64,000 nt of DNA from Siphlonurus alternatus (taxonomy: Eukaryota; Arthropoda; Insecta; Ephemeroptera; Siphlonuridae). The stretch is taken from contig OX463778.1 of assembly GCA_949825025.1 (NCBI GenBank), positions 2,742,501 through 2,806,500 on the forward strand, given 5' to 3'. A program made the position numbers and the translations under genes. How positions within the stretch are numbered: the first letter of the stretch is position 1; every line of letters starts with the position of its first letter. Of the stretch, positions 26,701 through 42,992 are shown piece by piece. The notes beneath the pieces are model-generated. The model ran no database searches, had not been told where the DNA came from, and saw only the letters and a program-made list of their open reading frames with translations.

Positions 26701-27163
26701 TCTCAACACTACATATATAATAACAATTAAAAACTTAATATATTATTTGATTACTCTTCGTTATAATATAGGTAATTACAATGGATATTTTATAAATCAT
26801 GGCAAAACCAATAAAATTAAATGAAATACGAACTAATCATCCTCCAGCCATAACAATTAATTACAATTGTTTTCTCCCCACAATATTGTTGACACCACAC
26901 TCTGGTTCTCAACTCTCAGTAACAAAATCAACTTAATGGTGCTTGCAGGTATCTTGTGGCCAGTGGAGGGCATGCCGTGGCTCCTCAGGGTCTTCTCGCA
27001 ACAACTGCCCCTGACGAGCGGCACGGAGTCTCTCCGAAACATCCTGACCAAGGGCTGGGGTCTCACGTACCCTGGGGTCTACAAGGGCTTCCTTACCACC
27101 TCGGGGTGGACCCTAGCTATCCTCGTGGCTTGCTTCATCGGAATGAGAATCAAGAAAACGTAG
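17318..27163 (+). CDS. ABCH: ABCH-2: ABCH-family half transporter, tandem paralogue, 15 coding exons, 697 aa
   Basis: Second half transporter in the same orientation as ABCH-1. Exons: 17318-17439, 17895-18054, 19203-19357, 19568-19675, 20338-20431, 21143-21328, 21657-21775, 22312-22528, 23129-23306, 23957-24072, 24666-24736, 25376-25464, 25523-25699, 26398-26484, 26949-27163; 2094 nt with no frame break. Twelve of 15 exons match ABCH-1 in length, and all phases match; only exons 6, 7 and 8 (the NBD-membrane linker and start of the first loop) differ. Walker A, Q-loop, signature, Walker B and H-loop are all intact. The first extracellular loop keeps three Cys and the NDT and NFS glycosylation motifs. 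Exons 1, 2 and 4 are nearly identical to ABCH-1; the rest is well diverged. The exon 3 donor is weak (GTCTCA). An in-frame upstream ATG at 17279 would add 13 residues, but TCCTCAG just before 17299 looks like a splice acceptor, so 17318 is preferred. Confidence 0.93.
17627..17772. mobile_element. Small TIR element in ABCH-2 intron 1
   Basis: TCGTCCCTCGTCCGGA and AATAATGAGCTAT at the left are inverted at the right, about 145 bp. It lies in the intron that directly follows the nearly identical exon 1. Confidence 0.6.
18296..18620. repeat. About 107-bp tandem repeat, 3 units
   Basis: TAAATTCTTG recurs at 18303, 18411 and 18517 with closely matching intervening sequence. AT-rich minisatellite in ABCH-2 intron 2. 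Confidence 0.85.
19033..19151. mobile_element. Family S element, copy 3
   Basis: TCGTCGCCTTG at the left and CAAGGCGACGA at the right, with the same GTTAATCA-type core as 10094-10214. Ends about 50 bp before ABCH-2 exon 3. Confidence 0.6.
20652..20725. repeat. (TA)n microsatellite
   Basis: About 70 bp of nearly pure TA in ABCH-2 intron 5. It produces spurious Ile/Tyr open frames. Confidence 0.9.
20978..21096. mobile_element. Family S element, copy 4
   Basis: Best-preserved copy: TGTACAGTCGTTGCC at the left and GGCGACGAGTGTACA at the right, 119 bp. It ends 46 bp before ABCH-2 exon 6. Confidence 0.65.
21807..22161. mobile_element. TTAA-flanked foldback MITE (GGGTAAGGTAAC ends)
   Basis: TTAAGGGTAAGGTAACG at the left and CGTTACCTTACCCTTAA at the right; about 355 bp, nearly palindromic throughout. 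Shares its terminal motif with 53484-53713. Sits in ABCH-2 intron 7. Confidence 0.8.
22546..22705 (-). mobile_element. hAT-like MITE fragment related to 50429-50647
   Basis: The reverse complement matches the interior of the hAT-like element at 50429-50647, including CCAATCAGAATTCAGAATT and TTTGTAAACAACAAG. Ends are degraded. It begins within 20 bp of the ABCH-2 exon 8 donor. Confidence 0.65.
24127..24298. mobile_element. Small TIR element, about 170 bp, GC-richer core
   Basis: AAAATACGAGCTTTTT is exactly inverted at the right end. In ABCH-2 intron 10. No target duplication identified. Confidence 0.6.
26040..26356. mobile_element. F1 foldback element, copy 4 (ABCH-2 intron 13)
   Basis: Full-length F1 with both TGACGTCA sites. 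It ends only 41 bp before the exon 14 acceptor, so the branch point probably lies in it or in the short gap. Confidence 0.88.
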
Positions 27164-28270
27164 AACTGTTTATCCTCATCATTCAAGAGTGAAAAAATGG
27201 TGCATTTTCATGGATTAAGAGATTTGACATGTGAAATCTAGGGCGTTATTATTGAAGGTTTTGGCATGTGGCTATACGTGAAATGTTGCTGATATCGATT
27301 GAAATTATTGCGTCTTCTCTTGCTGTCCATGAAAATGCACAGTTTCAAAATCAATATTTAATTTACCTCATATTCATCTCGTAACAATTCATTGCAAACT
27401 TGATTGTGTTCAGGATTTCATTGTCATTTATTTTCTTATTTTTCTTTGTTTTTATTACCTCCAGATTTATATATAAAAAAATTGGGCAATATGCCACGAT
27501 AATTGCTTAATTTTTTTTTTATTTTTTTATTTTTAGATAAATCTTAAATTAATTTAATTCCTGCCATGTTTATAATAAATATTTTGCAATGTAAATTGAT
27601 CAACTGAGATAGTCACTAACAATGGTGCTAAATTACAGAGTACAATGCCATTATTATAATTATTAATGTAACAAATGACAGCGTTTTTTATGTTTTGTGT
27701 ACTTTTTATGTGTATTATAGTATTGTATTAAAATATTTTTTTTAAATAAATTATATTTTTGTCTATTTTTTAATTGCATTTCATTGCAAATATTAAAGGC
27801 TTTAAAAATTGAAATATATATTATTAAATAAAGATACTAAAATAATGATACAAGTTTGAAAGTTATAAATTTATAAAATTTAATTTAGTTAAATACATAT
27901 TTTTGAACATTTTTCAAACAAGATATGAAATTAGAAATGTAACACAGATTCTATCTGTATACATATACATATAATAATATATCCATTGAATGTATATCGT
28001 CTTTTGGTAAAGGATTAAAACCTTTCTTCAAGTTGTAAATATTTTCGTCAAAAAGACTCATATTACTTTGTGAGTAACTGGTTTGCAAAATTATTTAATA
28101 TTTAAGGTAACGTTTTATTAGACGAATAATATATGTTTTATAATATGACTTTGATCTGCTAGCGTGACGACAGTAAGACATACATCAGGTAATTAATAAT
28201 AATAATACAAAATACAGGAAATTCTTATACAATTGAAAGTAGACAAAATATTAAAAGTTAGACTGCACGT
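27164..28270. other. Convergent intergenic region, ABCH-2 / HSD-1
   Basis: AT-rich 3' flanks of two converging genes. AATAAA on the plus strand at 27574 and 27745 could serve ABCH-2. TTTATT at 28114-28119 (AATAAA on the minus strand) could serve HSD-1, about 155 nt past its stop. Nothing else is recognised. Confidence 0.5.
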
Positions 28271-31200
28271 TCACTGTGTCTTCCTGCTGGCATTCAGTGC
28301 GTCGTATTCTTCTCTGAAGCGCCGGTTGACTCTACCACTGAGGTTGAGCCACGCCCACCTGGGGAACAGCGTGCACACCCAGTACTGCAACATACAGTAA
28401 AATATTAATATTACTGATGCTAGCTAAATTACGTTATAAACATATAGGTTGGTACAATATTTGAAATGAAATAAAATCAATTTAGTTTTAATTTTGTTTA
28501 GAGATAAGAAAGAATTTAAGGCACGGTCTGTGTTACACGTGTCCCAGCATCTACTGCATGAGGGAACCGTGGAAACTCGAGTCAAGGTGAACATTTTTAC
28601 TTTTTTATCAATGACCCAAAGCTATTCTAAGCCTGTGGATTCACACACAAGTGCAAAGCTCGGAAGAAAGCAAAATAAATTTATTTCACAGAAGGAAACA
28701 ATGTAATTTTTACATAATGGTCAACGCAATGCACCAATTTTTACCTGTAAGTATTAATTCCTCACCTGTATCCCATGCGGCCAGTATCCCGTGGACATGG
28801 ACGTTTTCCCGAGCGTGTTGACCGCATGTCTGGCGTAGGTGTGCGGCGCGGGCACCATGAGCGAAGAGACAGTCAGTTTGGGACTGTACGACACCATGTT
28901 GGTGTTCACGTAGCTCGGGGTGAGCGTCTGGATGTGCACCCCCGAGCCCCGGCACTCGAACTGCAGAGCCGAGGAGAAACTCTCCACGTAGGCCTGTCAC
29001 AGTATAAGATGTTAGGACTTCTGCAGGTACAGAGATTAGGAATGTTCATTAGGTTCTTGGTATTAAAATGCAAATAAGTGAAATATTGTCAATATTTAAA
29101 CAATCTATTGACTCACTTCCTATCATCTGTGCAAATAACCTTCTTCCTGGCATGCCTCCTTACATGCAAGTTCATCTTCATGATTTATTTGTGCAGTCGA
29201 CATTTCTGAATGATCGTCTAGCTACGACCTACGCCACATTGCATATCATGAGCTCAAATTACTTTATGAACAACAACTACTTTTAAATACGGTTCGAGAA
29301 GATCAATACTTTACTGACATTTTAAATGTTTCATACTTAAAATACTAACTGTATAAAATTATGTTTACGCTTTTCTTTACCGGCTTAATTAACATTCAAA
29401 ACACCGTTTCAGTGGTAATTAAATTGATAAAAACAGCAATAAACACGGTATACCTTGGTTGCAGCGTAGACCCCAAGGTACGGTAATGGTGAGAGAGACG
29501 CCAGGGAGGAAACGTTGACGATTGCGCCTCGTCTTCTGCGCAGCATGTCGGGCAGCAGCATGCTCGTCATGAACGTGGCAGCTCCCACGTTCACGTTCAC
29601 GTGCGCACAAAGCTGCGCACTCGTCATCTCACATGTGAGCATTGGGTACGGGACGATCACGCCGACGTTGTTCACTGTTAAATAAAACCTTGGAGTAATA
29701 ATAATTTATAGTAATATTTCCAATAGATAGTCTTAATAATGTCTAGAGAGACAGGTCATAACATTTAATTCAGGGTTCGTGTCAAATACATTTTCTTTAA
29801 CTCATATACGTCAATGGACAACATACATGATGAAAAATTTTATTGCAGAAATGAATAGAGGGTACCAAATTATGCTACTCTGAATTTTTTTCAGCTTTTT
29901 TTTACACCCAGAACTACTTTTAAATAATTATTGAATGTTTGGCCACGCCCCCTGGAGGCGTCGATAGGCGTCCAGTCTCTATCCTTTTTATTAAGAATTC
30001 AGGGGTGCCAACTGAAATTACAGGACTTTCAATAATTATTTAAAAATAGTTCCGGGTCTCAAAAAAATCTGAAAAAATTCAAAGTAGTATAATTTGGTAC
30101 CATCTATTCATTTCTGCAATAAATTTTTTTCATGTATGTTGTCCATTAAACCTGTATGATTTACTTTTAATTTTTTTGAATTTGTTGGCTCCCTATCTTA
30201 TTCATTTTATGACTAATTATGCTATCACGTGCAGCCGAAGGTATATACTCACCTAATAATCCGACTTCAATGCTTTTCAATTTTTCTTCTATGCCTTGAT
30301 ATACTTGTTGACCAAGACTGAAGTCTGCCTGAATAATTTTAGTCTCGACACCAAAATCCTTTTCTGTAAATAAGTTTTTGTTATATTTGCAATTACAGAG
30401 GTTCATGCAGTACATAATATCTTTCTATAATGTATTTTAAATAGGATTTTGAAGAGCAACAAGACAGAATGTCGATTTTGTTTAATTAATAAAATTCTTA
30501 ACTAAAAATTTTACTAAAGTGAATATTAATAATATGGATTATTATATTAAAACATTACTCGTTTTGTTTATCAGATATCATACACTTACATATAACCTGC
30601 GTGTTCTTTTATATTGCATGAATATTATTATAAATGGAGGACTTCAAGGATTTAATTAATTTTATAAAATGTCAACTTCTTTCAGATTGCACTTTGTTTT
30701 GCAGCACCAGAGGCTTCAAAAAATGACAAACAAAACTTTAAATTTATCTGAGTCGATATTTGCAGTAAAAAATCATGTCCATATTATAATCCAGTACAGT
30801 ACCTATTTCCTGGGCCACGTGTTTCAACTTGTCCAGGCTTCTGCTGACGAGCGCCACGTTCACTCCTCTACGGGCCAGCTCCCGAGCGTACGCCTTGCCG
30901 ATACCGTCCGTACCTCCAGTCACCACTATGGGACGATAAAGTTTAAATACACATGAAATATAATTGAGACTTGGTTGTTTGTCTTTTTGTATAATGGACA
31001 ACATACATGAAAAAATTTTATTGCAGAAATGAATAGATGGTACCAAATTATGATACTCTGAATTTTTTCAGATTTTTTTGAAACCCGGAACTATTTTTAA
31101 ATAATTATTGAAAGTCCTGTGATTTCAGTTGGCACCCCTGCAGCCTTAATAAAAAGGATAGAGACTGGACGCCTATTGACGCCTCCAGGGGGCGTGGCCG

Positions 31201-33306
31201 CACTTTCAATAATTATTTAAAAATAGTTCTGGGTCTCAAAAAAATCTGAAAGAATTCAGAGTAGCATAATTTGGTACCCTCTATTCATTTCTGCAATAAA
31301 AAAAATTCATGTATGTTGTCCATTTATCAAACTTATGTCTACTTAGGAAATTTGAGGCCACAAAATGTGTGGTATTTTCGAGGTTTAATCGTATTTCAGT
31401 GAATTATATAATATTTGCAAATTATACTGTAAATCATGTTAAATGATAAATACATTTTATTAAATTTAACAAGTATTTCTGTTACGAGTGTCTACGTATA
31501 ATCAATAATCATAGACTTTTATTCTATGATTATGCGTATTTACACTACGCTATTTTATCTAAATTTTATCAGATTTTTATATGTCCATGTAGTTTTTTTG
31601 TTGTTTCTTTTTTTTATACATTATTTGGCATCAATTGATGTTATACTGAGAATGAAAGCTTTCTAATAGTTATTTAATTAATATTTTTTGTGTGCTGTTT
31701 TTGTTTTTCTAGTTTGAAGAGTTCTTATCATTCTTATTACGTATACTTACAATTCTTATAAATAATTCAAATGCAATATATTTTTAATGAGCTTTTGAAT
31801 TTCATTTTATTTACTTCAAGCACTCCAATTTTTAAACTTAAATGGAGTATTGACCTCAATTTTTTTTATTGCAGAAATGGATAGAGGGTGCAAAGTTATG
31901 CTACCCTGATTTTTTTCAGATTTTTTAGAGCCCGGGAACTATTTTTAAAAAATTATTGAAAGTCCTTTTCGTGACGTCACGAGACGCCGCTCCTTAAGAA
32001 AAAGATAGGACTTGCCGCCGCGTGACGTCACAAAAAGGACTTTCAATAATTTTTTAAAAATAGTTTCAGGTCTAAAAAAAATTTGAAAAAAATAAGGGTA
32101 GCATAACTTTGCACCCTCTATCCATTTCTGCAATAAAAAAAATGGAGGACAATACTCCATTGATCAAACTTATGTCTACTTAGGAAAATTAAGGGCACAA
32201 AATGTGTAGTATCTTTCGAGGTTTAATCGTATTTCAGTGGAATTATATAATATTTGCAAATTATACTCTAAATCATGTGTAAATGATAAATACATTTTAT
32301 TAAATTTAACAAGTATTTCTGTTACGAGTGTATACGTATAATCATAGACTTTTATTCTATGGTATAATTTACACTACGCTATTTTATCTAAATTTTATCA
32401 GATTTTTATAAGTCCATGTAGTTTTTTTGTTGTTTCTTTTTTTTTATACAATATTTGGCATCAATTGATATTATACTGAGAAGGAAAGCTTTCTAATAGT
32501 TATTTAATTAATATTTTTTGTTTTTTGTTTTTGTTTTTCTAGTTTGAAGAGTTCTTATCATTCTTATTACGTATACTTACAATTCTTATAAATAATTCAA
32601 ATGCAATATATTTTTAATGAGCTTTTGAATTTCATTTTATTTACTTCAAGCACTCCAATTTTTAAACTTAAATGGAGTATTGACCTCAATTTTTTTTATT
32701 GCAGAAATGGATAGAGGGTGAAAAGTTATGCTACCCTGATTTTTTTCAGATTTTTTAGAGCCCGGGAAATATTTTTAAAAAATTATTGAAAGTTCTTTTT
32801 GTGACGTCACGAGACGCCGCTCTTTAAGAAAAAGATAGGACTTGACGCCGCGTGACGTCACAAATAGGACTTTCAATAATTTTTTAAAAATACTTCCCGG
32901 TCTCTAAAAAATCTGAAAAAATCAGCGTAGCATAACTTTGCACGCTCTATGCATTTCTGCAATAAAAGAAATTGAGGACAACACTCCATTGTAAAAAGTT
33001 GTTTTTTAAAAAATATTATTTAGTATATTAAATTTGTACTAAAATTAAGATTTAATATAAATATGTCATAAAAGTATTTGTTTACATGCCACTCACTGTG
33101 ATATGTTATATAAAATTTTATACAATACTTAACTTACCGGCCCATTTTCCATACTGTATTTTTATATCTCTGAAGAATATTTTTCCAATGAAGTGCACTC
33201 GAATTCCATTCAGAAGCTCCCAGGATATTTTTGCAACATTTTTCACAACACAGTAAAGTCCGATCACTGCCAGTACACTACACAAATATGAATTGTCGAA
33301 TGTCAT
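28271..33306 (-). CDS. HSD17B12-like: HSD-1: very-long-chain 3-oxoacyl-CoA reductase / HSD17B12-like, 6 exons, 321 aa
   Basis: Predicted NADPH-dependent ER-membrane reductase of the short-chain dehydrogenase family. In HSD17B12 relatives it reduces 3-ketoacyl-CoA, the second step of very-long-chain fatty-acid elongation; some act on steroids. Minus-strand exons in gene order: 33306-33138, 30925-30803, 30363-30253, 29674-29454, 28993-28766, 28384-28271; 966 nt. A hydrophobic N-terminal segment serves as anchor. Cofactor motif TGGTDGIG is at residues 59-66, NNVG at 136-139, and the catalytic residues are Ser191, Tyr204 and Lys208 (YAATK). The active-site Tyr is present, unlike in the inactive relative HSDL1. 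The protein ends RKTQ, which resembles a dilysine ER-retrieval signal. It converges with ABCH-2, about 1.1 kb stop to stop. Intron 1 (about 2.2 kb) holds one F2 element and a tandem pair of F1-bearing units. Confidence 0.92.
28520..28722 (-). mobile_element. SINE body fragment in HSD-1 intron 5
   Basis: Diverged copy of the SINE body seen at 439-815 and 3411-3697, sharing GAGGGAACCGT, ATCAATGACCCAAAG and ACACACAAG-type blocks. The 5S-like head is reduced to a trace (ATGGTCA) near 28720. Confidence 0.55.
29814..30146. mobile_element. F2 foldback element, copy 1
   Basis: Inverted termini ATGGACAACATACATGA. Arms share GCAGAAATG-ATAGA and the AACTATTTTTAAATAATTATTGAA core with F1. The centre carries CACGCCCCCTGGAGGCGTC and has no CRE. 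In HSD-1 intron 3. Confidence 0.85.
30994..31323. mobile_element. F2 foldback element, copy 2
   Basis: Same termini as 29814-30146, with the centre in the opposite orientation. In HSD-1 intron 1, about 70 bp from exon 2 and directly next to the 830-bp tandem duplication. Confidence 0.85.
31842..32160. mobile_element. F1 foldback element, copy 5
   Basis: Full-length F1 within the first 830-bp unit; both TGACGTCA sites intact. Confidence 0.9.
32672..32989. mobile_element. F1 foldback element, copy 6
   Basis: F1 within the second 830-bp unit; both TGACGTCA sites intact. Ends about 130 bp from HSD-1 exon 1. Confidence 0.9.
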
Positions 33307-33570
33307 TGTTATCGTAGATAATTTATTTTGATGTAACTTCGGAATTATTTACACCTGGATATGTTTTAAACAATTCTAAAACACATCAATTCATTTCTAC
33401 CACATAATTTATACTTGATTTAATCTTCACTATTGTACTGTGAAGCTCTAACAACAGAACTAACTCGCAGCAGAGACCTGGATGTGGTTAATGCCAGAAA
33501 CGTTATTTGCGCTCAACTTCTTATCTCTCACAGTTCTTATCAGGCAGCAGATAACGCTATCTCATAAAGA

Positions 33571-33912
33571 AACGTACCGGATAAATCCACTCCTTTTTTT
33601 TCTATTTACAGCTATTTAACATTTTATTTTGAAATTTTCATCATTCTTTGAACGCCGTCAGTGGTGGCTTGTCTAATAATAATTAACGTACCGGATAAAT
33701 CCACTCCTTTTTTTTCTATTTACAGCTAATTAACATTTTATTTTGAAAATTTACTCATTCTTTGAACGCCGTCAGTTATGACTTGTCTAATAATAATTAA
33801 CGTACCGGATAAATTCACTCCTTTTTTCTATTTATAGCTAATTAACATTTTATTTTGAAAATTTACTCATTCTTTGAACGCCGTCAGTGGTGGATTGTCT
33901 AATAATAATTAG
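33571..33912. repeat. 114-bp tandem repeat, 3 units, upstream of HSD-1
   Basis: AACGTACCGGATAAA recurs at 33571, 33685 and 33799 with nearly identical intervening sequence. It lies 265-605 bp upstream of the HSD-1 start codon, in the presumed promoter region. Confidence 0.88.
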
Positions 33913-36148
33913 TGGTGCATCCAAGGGAACGATTGCGATTGAACTCCCTGTTTGCTTTTTCTGTGCAAATGATTATATAGTTAATGAATATTTACTATCC
34001 TAGCTTAATTTTTTACATTTGATAGCAACTGTAATCCACTTAGTTTCAATATAGTGAAAGTTTTATTTAAATTAATAATAATTTAAATATTATATTAAAT
34101 ATTTAAACTATTAATAAAATAGTTCTACTCAAATATATTTCAAAATTCAATTTTTTATTACTATAGATCAGGTCAAATAAAAAATAAGACATGTAGTTTT
34201 TATGACTTTTTATCACGATTTAGAACGTAATTTTGTAATATAAATAAAGCAATTTATTATCAACGTAAATTTTTTATCTCATCAAATAATGAATGCAATT
34301 AAAATTATATCACACTGTATTCCATTGACAACACAGTTTTAGTTTTATTTGGTAAGAGTGGTGATATTTTAACAAAAGATATAATATATTCACATCATTA
34401 ATTTATTTGTAATAGATAATTACGTTCCTACCACTCAAACTCTGTCATATTAGAGAAAAAAGAAAGGCACTTTATTAACATTGCTACACAGCTGTCAATT
34501 GTAAATATACAAAGGTTACAACATCTTATAATCTAAATTTAACAGAGCACTGAAATCTGCAGGTTTGGATGTTTCTCTTGAACCTAGTTATCTGCATAAT
34601 AATATATCAAACGTAATTGTAATTAGTATAAAACATGCAGTAAATTGTTATAATTCAGTATGTATAATTAATAAATTATAATTAAGCTAAAAACTATAAA
34701 TATAGCTATATAGCTTCTACAAAATAAATATAGCCAGTTATCAAATTTAGAAAGCATATAATATTATTCTACAAATTGGAACAAAATTTTAATTAAGATC
34801 GTCATGCAACGATTTTTGGTTTATTATAATAACAACCAAATTGATAATAATGTATCATAAAATCCATGATTATTATAATTAAACTATGCTAAAAGGTGTT
34901 TATGTTTGTGTTTATTCGACGGTTATAAGAAAAAAAAAATGAGGGACTCAAATATTAATCTTATTTTAAATGTTATAATTCATTTTTTACGAAGGCCTAT
35001 ATTGTATAAAATAGTGTGTTTATATAATTTGTGAACTGTTTGTGTATTCGTTTTTGCAGTGACCACGGTTGATATATATTAAATATATTATAATAGTTGC
35101 AACACTGCACACATGTCTTAAACACATTAACTCAATTTCAAGAATTTTTATTTTCATTATCTCCCATATACAGTCAAAAGTGTTAAACAAAAATACAATA
35201 TCTTGAGAAATACATTATTCATAATATATTTAATGTACAACATGCATAAAAAAATTTATTGCAGAAATGAATAGAAGGTACCAAATTATGCTACTCTGAA
35301 TTTTTTCAGATTTTTTTGAGACCCGGAACTATTTTTAAATAATTATTGAAAGTCATGCGATTTCTGTTGGCACCCCTGCAGCCTTAATAAAAAGGATATA
35401 GACTGGACGCCTCCAGGGGGCGTGGCCGCACTTTCAATAATTATTTAAAAATAGCTCTGGGTCTCAAAAAAATCTGAAAAAATTCAGAGTAGCACAATTT
35501 GGTACCCTCTATTCATTTCTGCAATAAAAAAATTTCATATGTATGTTGTCCATTGTATAATATATTATCATTTATACTATTTATAGTTATATATTTCAGA
35601 ATTTCAACTTCAAAAATATTGCTACATAACACATTACTTGAAATGTTTATTTTAAACTACATATTACATTTAACTACTGTATGATACTGTAACAACAAAA
35701 TATTATAACTCACCTTCTTTTAATTTTGTGAGCATTCGGATTATGTTTAAAACAGAGATCAAACAACACAACGTACTTAAAATGGTGAACGACTGTTCGT
35801 TGTAAGTTAACCCCAGCATTACCAGGGCGGGGGTCTGAGACGACCTTCAACTCTTATAAAGAGGAAAAAAGTGGGAAATACCTCTCTAAAAAATCTGACA
35901 AAATTAATAATCCTTGTTTACCCAAAGAGTAATGTAATTCCACAAAAAAATTGAAAAAAAAACTTAAACTTTTTTTTAACATGTGATTTAAATAGCGGGT
36001 CATTTTGACCCCCTCCCTGGTAAAGCTTGTGACAAAAAAGATCTTGATAATGCTGTGGTTAAGACGAGACGATGTCAATGAAAATGTCAAAATAGAGCCC
36101 AAATGTATTACACAAAATATGATATATCTCTTAATTTTCAATAATCGA
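33913..36148. other. HSD-1 upstream / HSD-2 downstream intergenic region
   Basis: AT-rich. Apart from the F2 element at 35232-35553 I see nothing recognisable. The long minus-strand frame at 35854-36357 overlaps the last HSD-2 exon out of frame and has no family features. Confidence 0.5.
35232..35553. mobile_element. F2 foldback element, copy 3
   Basis: Termini TGTACAACATGCAT / CATATGTATGTTGTCCAT. Same centre type as the other F2 copies, with a small deletion. Between HSD-1 and HSD-2. Confidence 0.85.
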
Positions 36149-41103
<4,955 letters not shown>

Positions 41104-41557
41104 CTCTGCGAACGGTGCTCAGTGCTCTGGAGAACCGACAACCGGCGCAGTCATGCTGACAGGAGGGGATTTCAGTTTTTTAGAGGAGATTGTTTTGTAC
41201 ACTTTAACCACAAACTAAGTTCCCACTACCAGTAGTACACTAATAGTATATTTCATAAAACATTTATAGAAAGTTAGTATTATTATTTCGACCTAAATTA
41301 ATTAAATTAACAATGATTTTAAGATAAATAGTTATTATGGAAATCTTAAATTAATCTAACTGTTAATCAAATTGATATAGTCACTACATGGTCTCAATGC
41401 ATTTGCGCTCGCTCCTCTTTTTCAGCAAGAAGAAGTAGGTATAAAAGATGTTTGTTTCCTTTTCTTTTTTATAATATTAATTGTCAAACTTACAAAAAAT
41501 ATATATTTTTGTAACTAATAAAACTTCTTGGACCCTTACAAGGATTCTGACTGAAGT

Positions 41558-41558
<1 letters not shown>

Positions 41559-41597
<39 letters not shown>

Positions 41598-41825
41598 AAT
41601 ATGTGTGTCAAAGTCTATCTATATATATTGCAAATTAGAATACAAAATTAATAATACTAAAAATATACAAAAAAGAAGAAACCATTACATAAATCCATTG
41701 CGTATGATATGAAATGGTTTCTTCTTTTTTGTATATTTTTAGTATTATTAATTTTGTATTCTAATTTGCAATATATATATAGATAGACTTTGACACACAT
41801 ATTTTATACAAAAAACAAAACAAAA

Positions 41826-41867
<42 letters not shown>
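41559..41867. repeat. 310-bp palindrome bounded by poly-T and poly-A
   Basis: T35 at the left and a run of about 40 A at the right flank inverted arms of about 100 bp that look nearly perfect. The loop is about 20 bp at about 41690-41710. Confidence 0.9.
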
Positions 41868-41868
<1 letters not shown>

Positions 41869-42879
41869 AATATTTAAAGGTGCATTCAATAAAACGTACA
41901 ATAGCTTTCTGAAATGATAGTAATTTGTTTTTCTTTATTTTAAAATTCAAATTTCATATTAGTCATGTCATGCTCATGGAATTATAATTTTGTATTAAGA
42001 CGAATAAAATGACGAGAGCTTACGGAAAATAGAAACCCTTAAGTTAACAGATGTTAGGATTGTTCATTATTAGAAACATATTAAGTTTTTATTATGAAAA
42101 CAATATTATATATTTTTATTGTCGATCACAACGACTGCATGCTTTTATAAAAAAAATAGTGAAAAGGCTGACAATGTTGAACTATCTCCCAGGTAAACCG
42201 CATTTAATAAATTTCTCTCGATAAAGGTCATGTAAGTATGATAAAACGATGAAGTTTTTTTTTTTAATTCAGACTCAAATTTAAGAGATTTCTTTAATAA
42301 TTTGTATGCACAAGATATGAAATTAACTTACTGTAGTATAACACACCGTGCACACTTCATAGTAATCACTAATTTCATTGACAGTGATTATCGCTGCGTA
42401 AAAATTACTTTCGAGTTAATCTCATTGTTTAATAAGTGTATTGTGTTGCTTAAATAAATATTACATGCGTCTATACAGTACACTAAATAGTGTTGTTCTA
42501 TGTAATTCTCAGAAAATACGACGCCAAATGTAACTCATTGATGGCACATATAGCTAATCTAAAAAATAATCACATGTATATCCCGATACATAATATATGT
42601 TGAAGTTAATACTTTTTTTTTTAATAATCTTGCCAAATGTTTCGTTTAAGTTAATTAATTTCCGCTTCCTTGAAATATTGCTGCAATGTTCTCTCACGTT
42701 ACGCTGAATGGACAATTATTATTGCATGTTTCTTTTACTCGCGTGAAAATGGAAGAACATAGAAATTTTCTTCCTGACTCTTCTCCAGTTTTTACCGAAT
42801 AAGAAGTTGAGAAGAAAAATATAATATGCATGATATATGTCATGCACACTCCCAAAAAATTGAACAAGCATCACATTAG

Positions 42880-42992
42880 ATATGTTCGTAAATACATAAT
42901 TATTTATTAGATAATCAATTATTAGATGAAACTTATGTTCCCTGTACATAAGGTTCATCTAATTATTTAATAATTACGTATTTATGAACATA
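42880..42992. repeat. 113-bp AT-rich palindrome
   Basis: TATGTTCGTAAATACATAAT at the left is inverted with a few mismatches as the right arm ending ATTTATGAACATA. Centre TTCCCTGTA. Confidence 0.7.

Larger units (their letters stand above)
31324..32989. repeat. Tandem duplication of an 830-bp unit carrying F1
   Basis: The unit starts ATCAAACTTATGTCTACTTAGG and ends with an F1 element, at 31324-32160 and 32161-32989. The 510-bp non-element parts match closely with small indels. In HSD-1 intron 1. Confidence 0.88.

Noticed and set aside
4512..27163. ABCG (White-type) assignment for the two transporters
   Set aside because: The [12 protein letters not shown] and [10 protein letters not shown] motifs and the long Cys-bearing first loop fit ABCH better; the G-family label is a database naming habit.
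4512..27163. One large full transporter made of both ABCH units
   Set aside because: Each unit has its own start and stop and a complete NBD plus membrane domain, with about 5 kb between them.
31945..32160. 71-residue open frame
   Set aside because: Lies entirely within an F1 foldback arm and centre.
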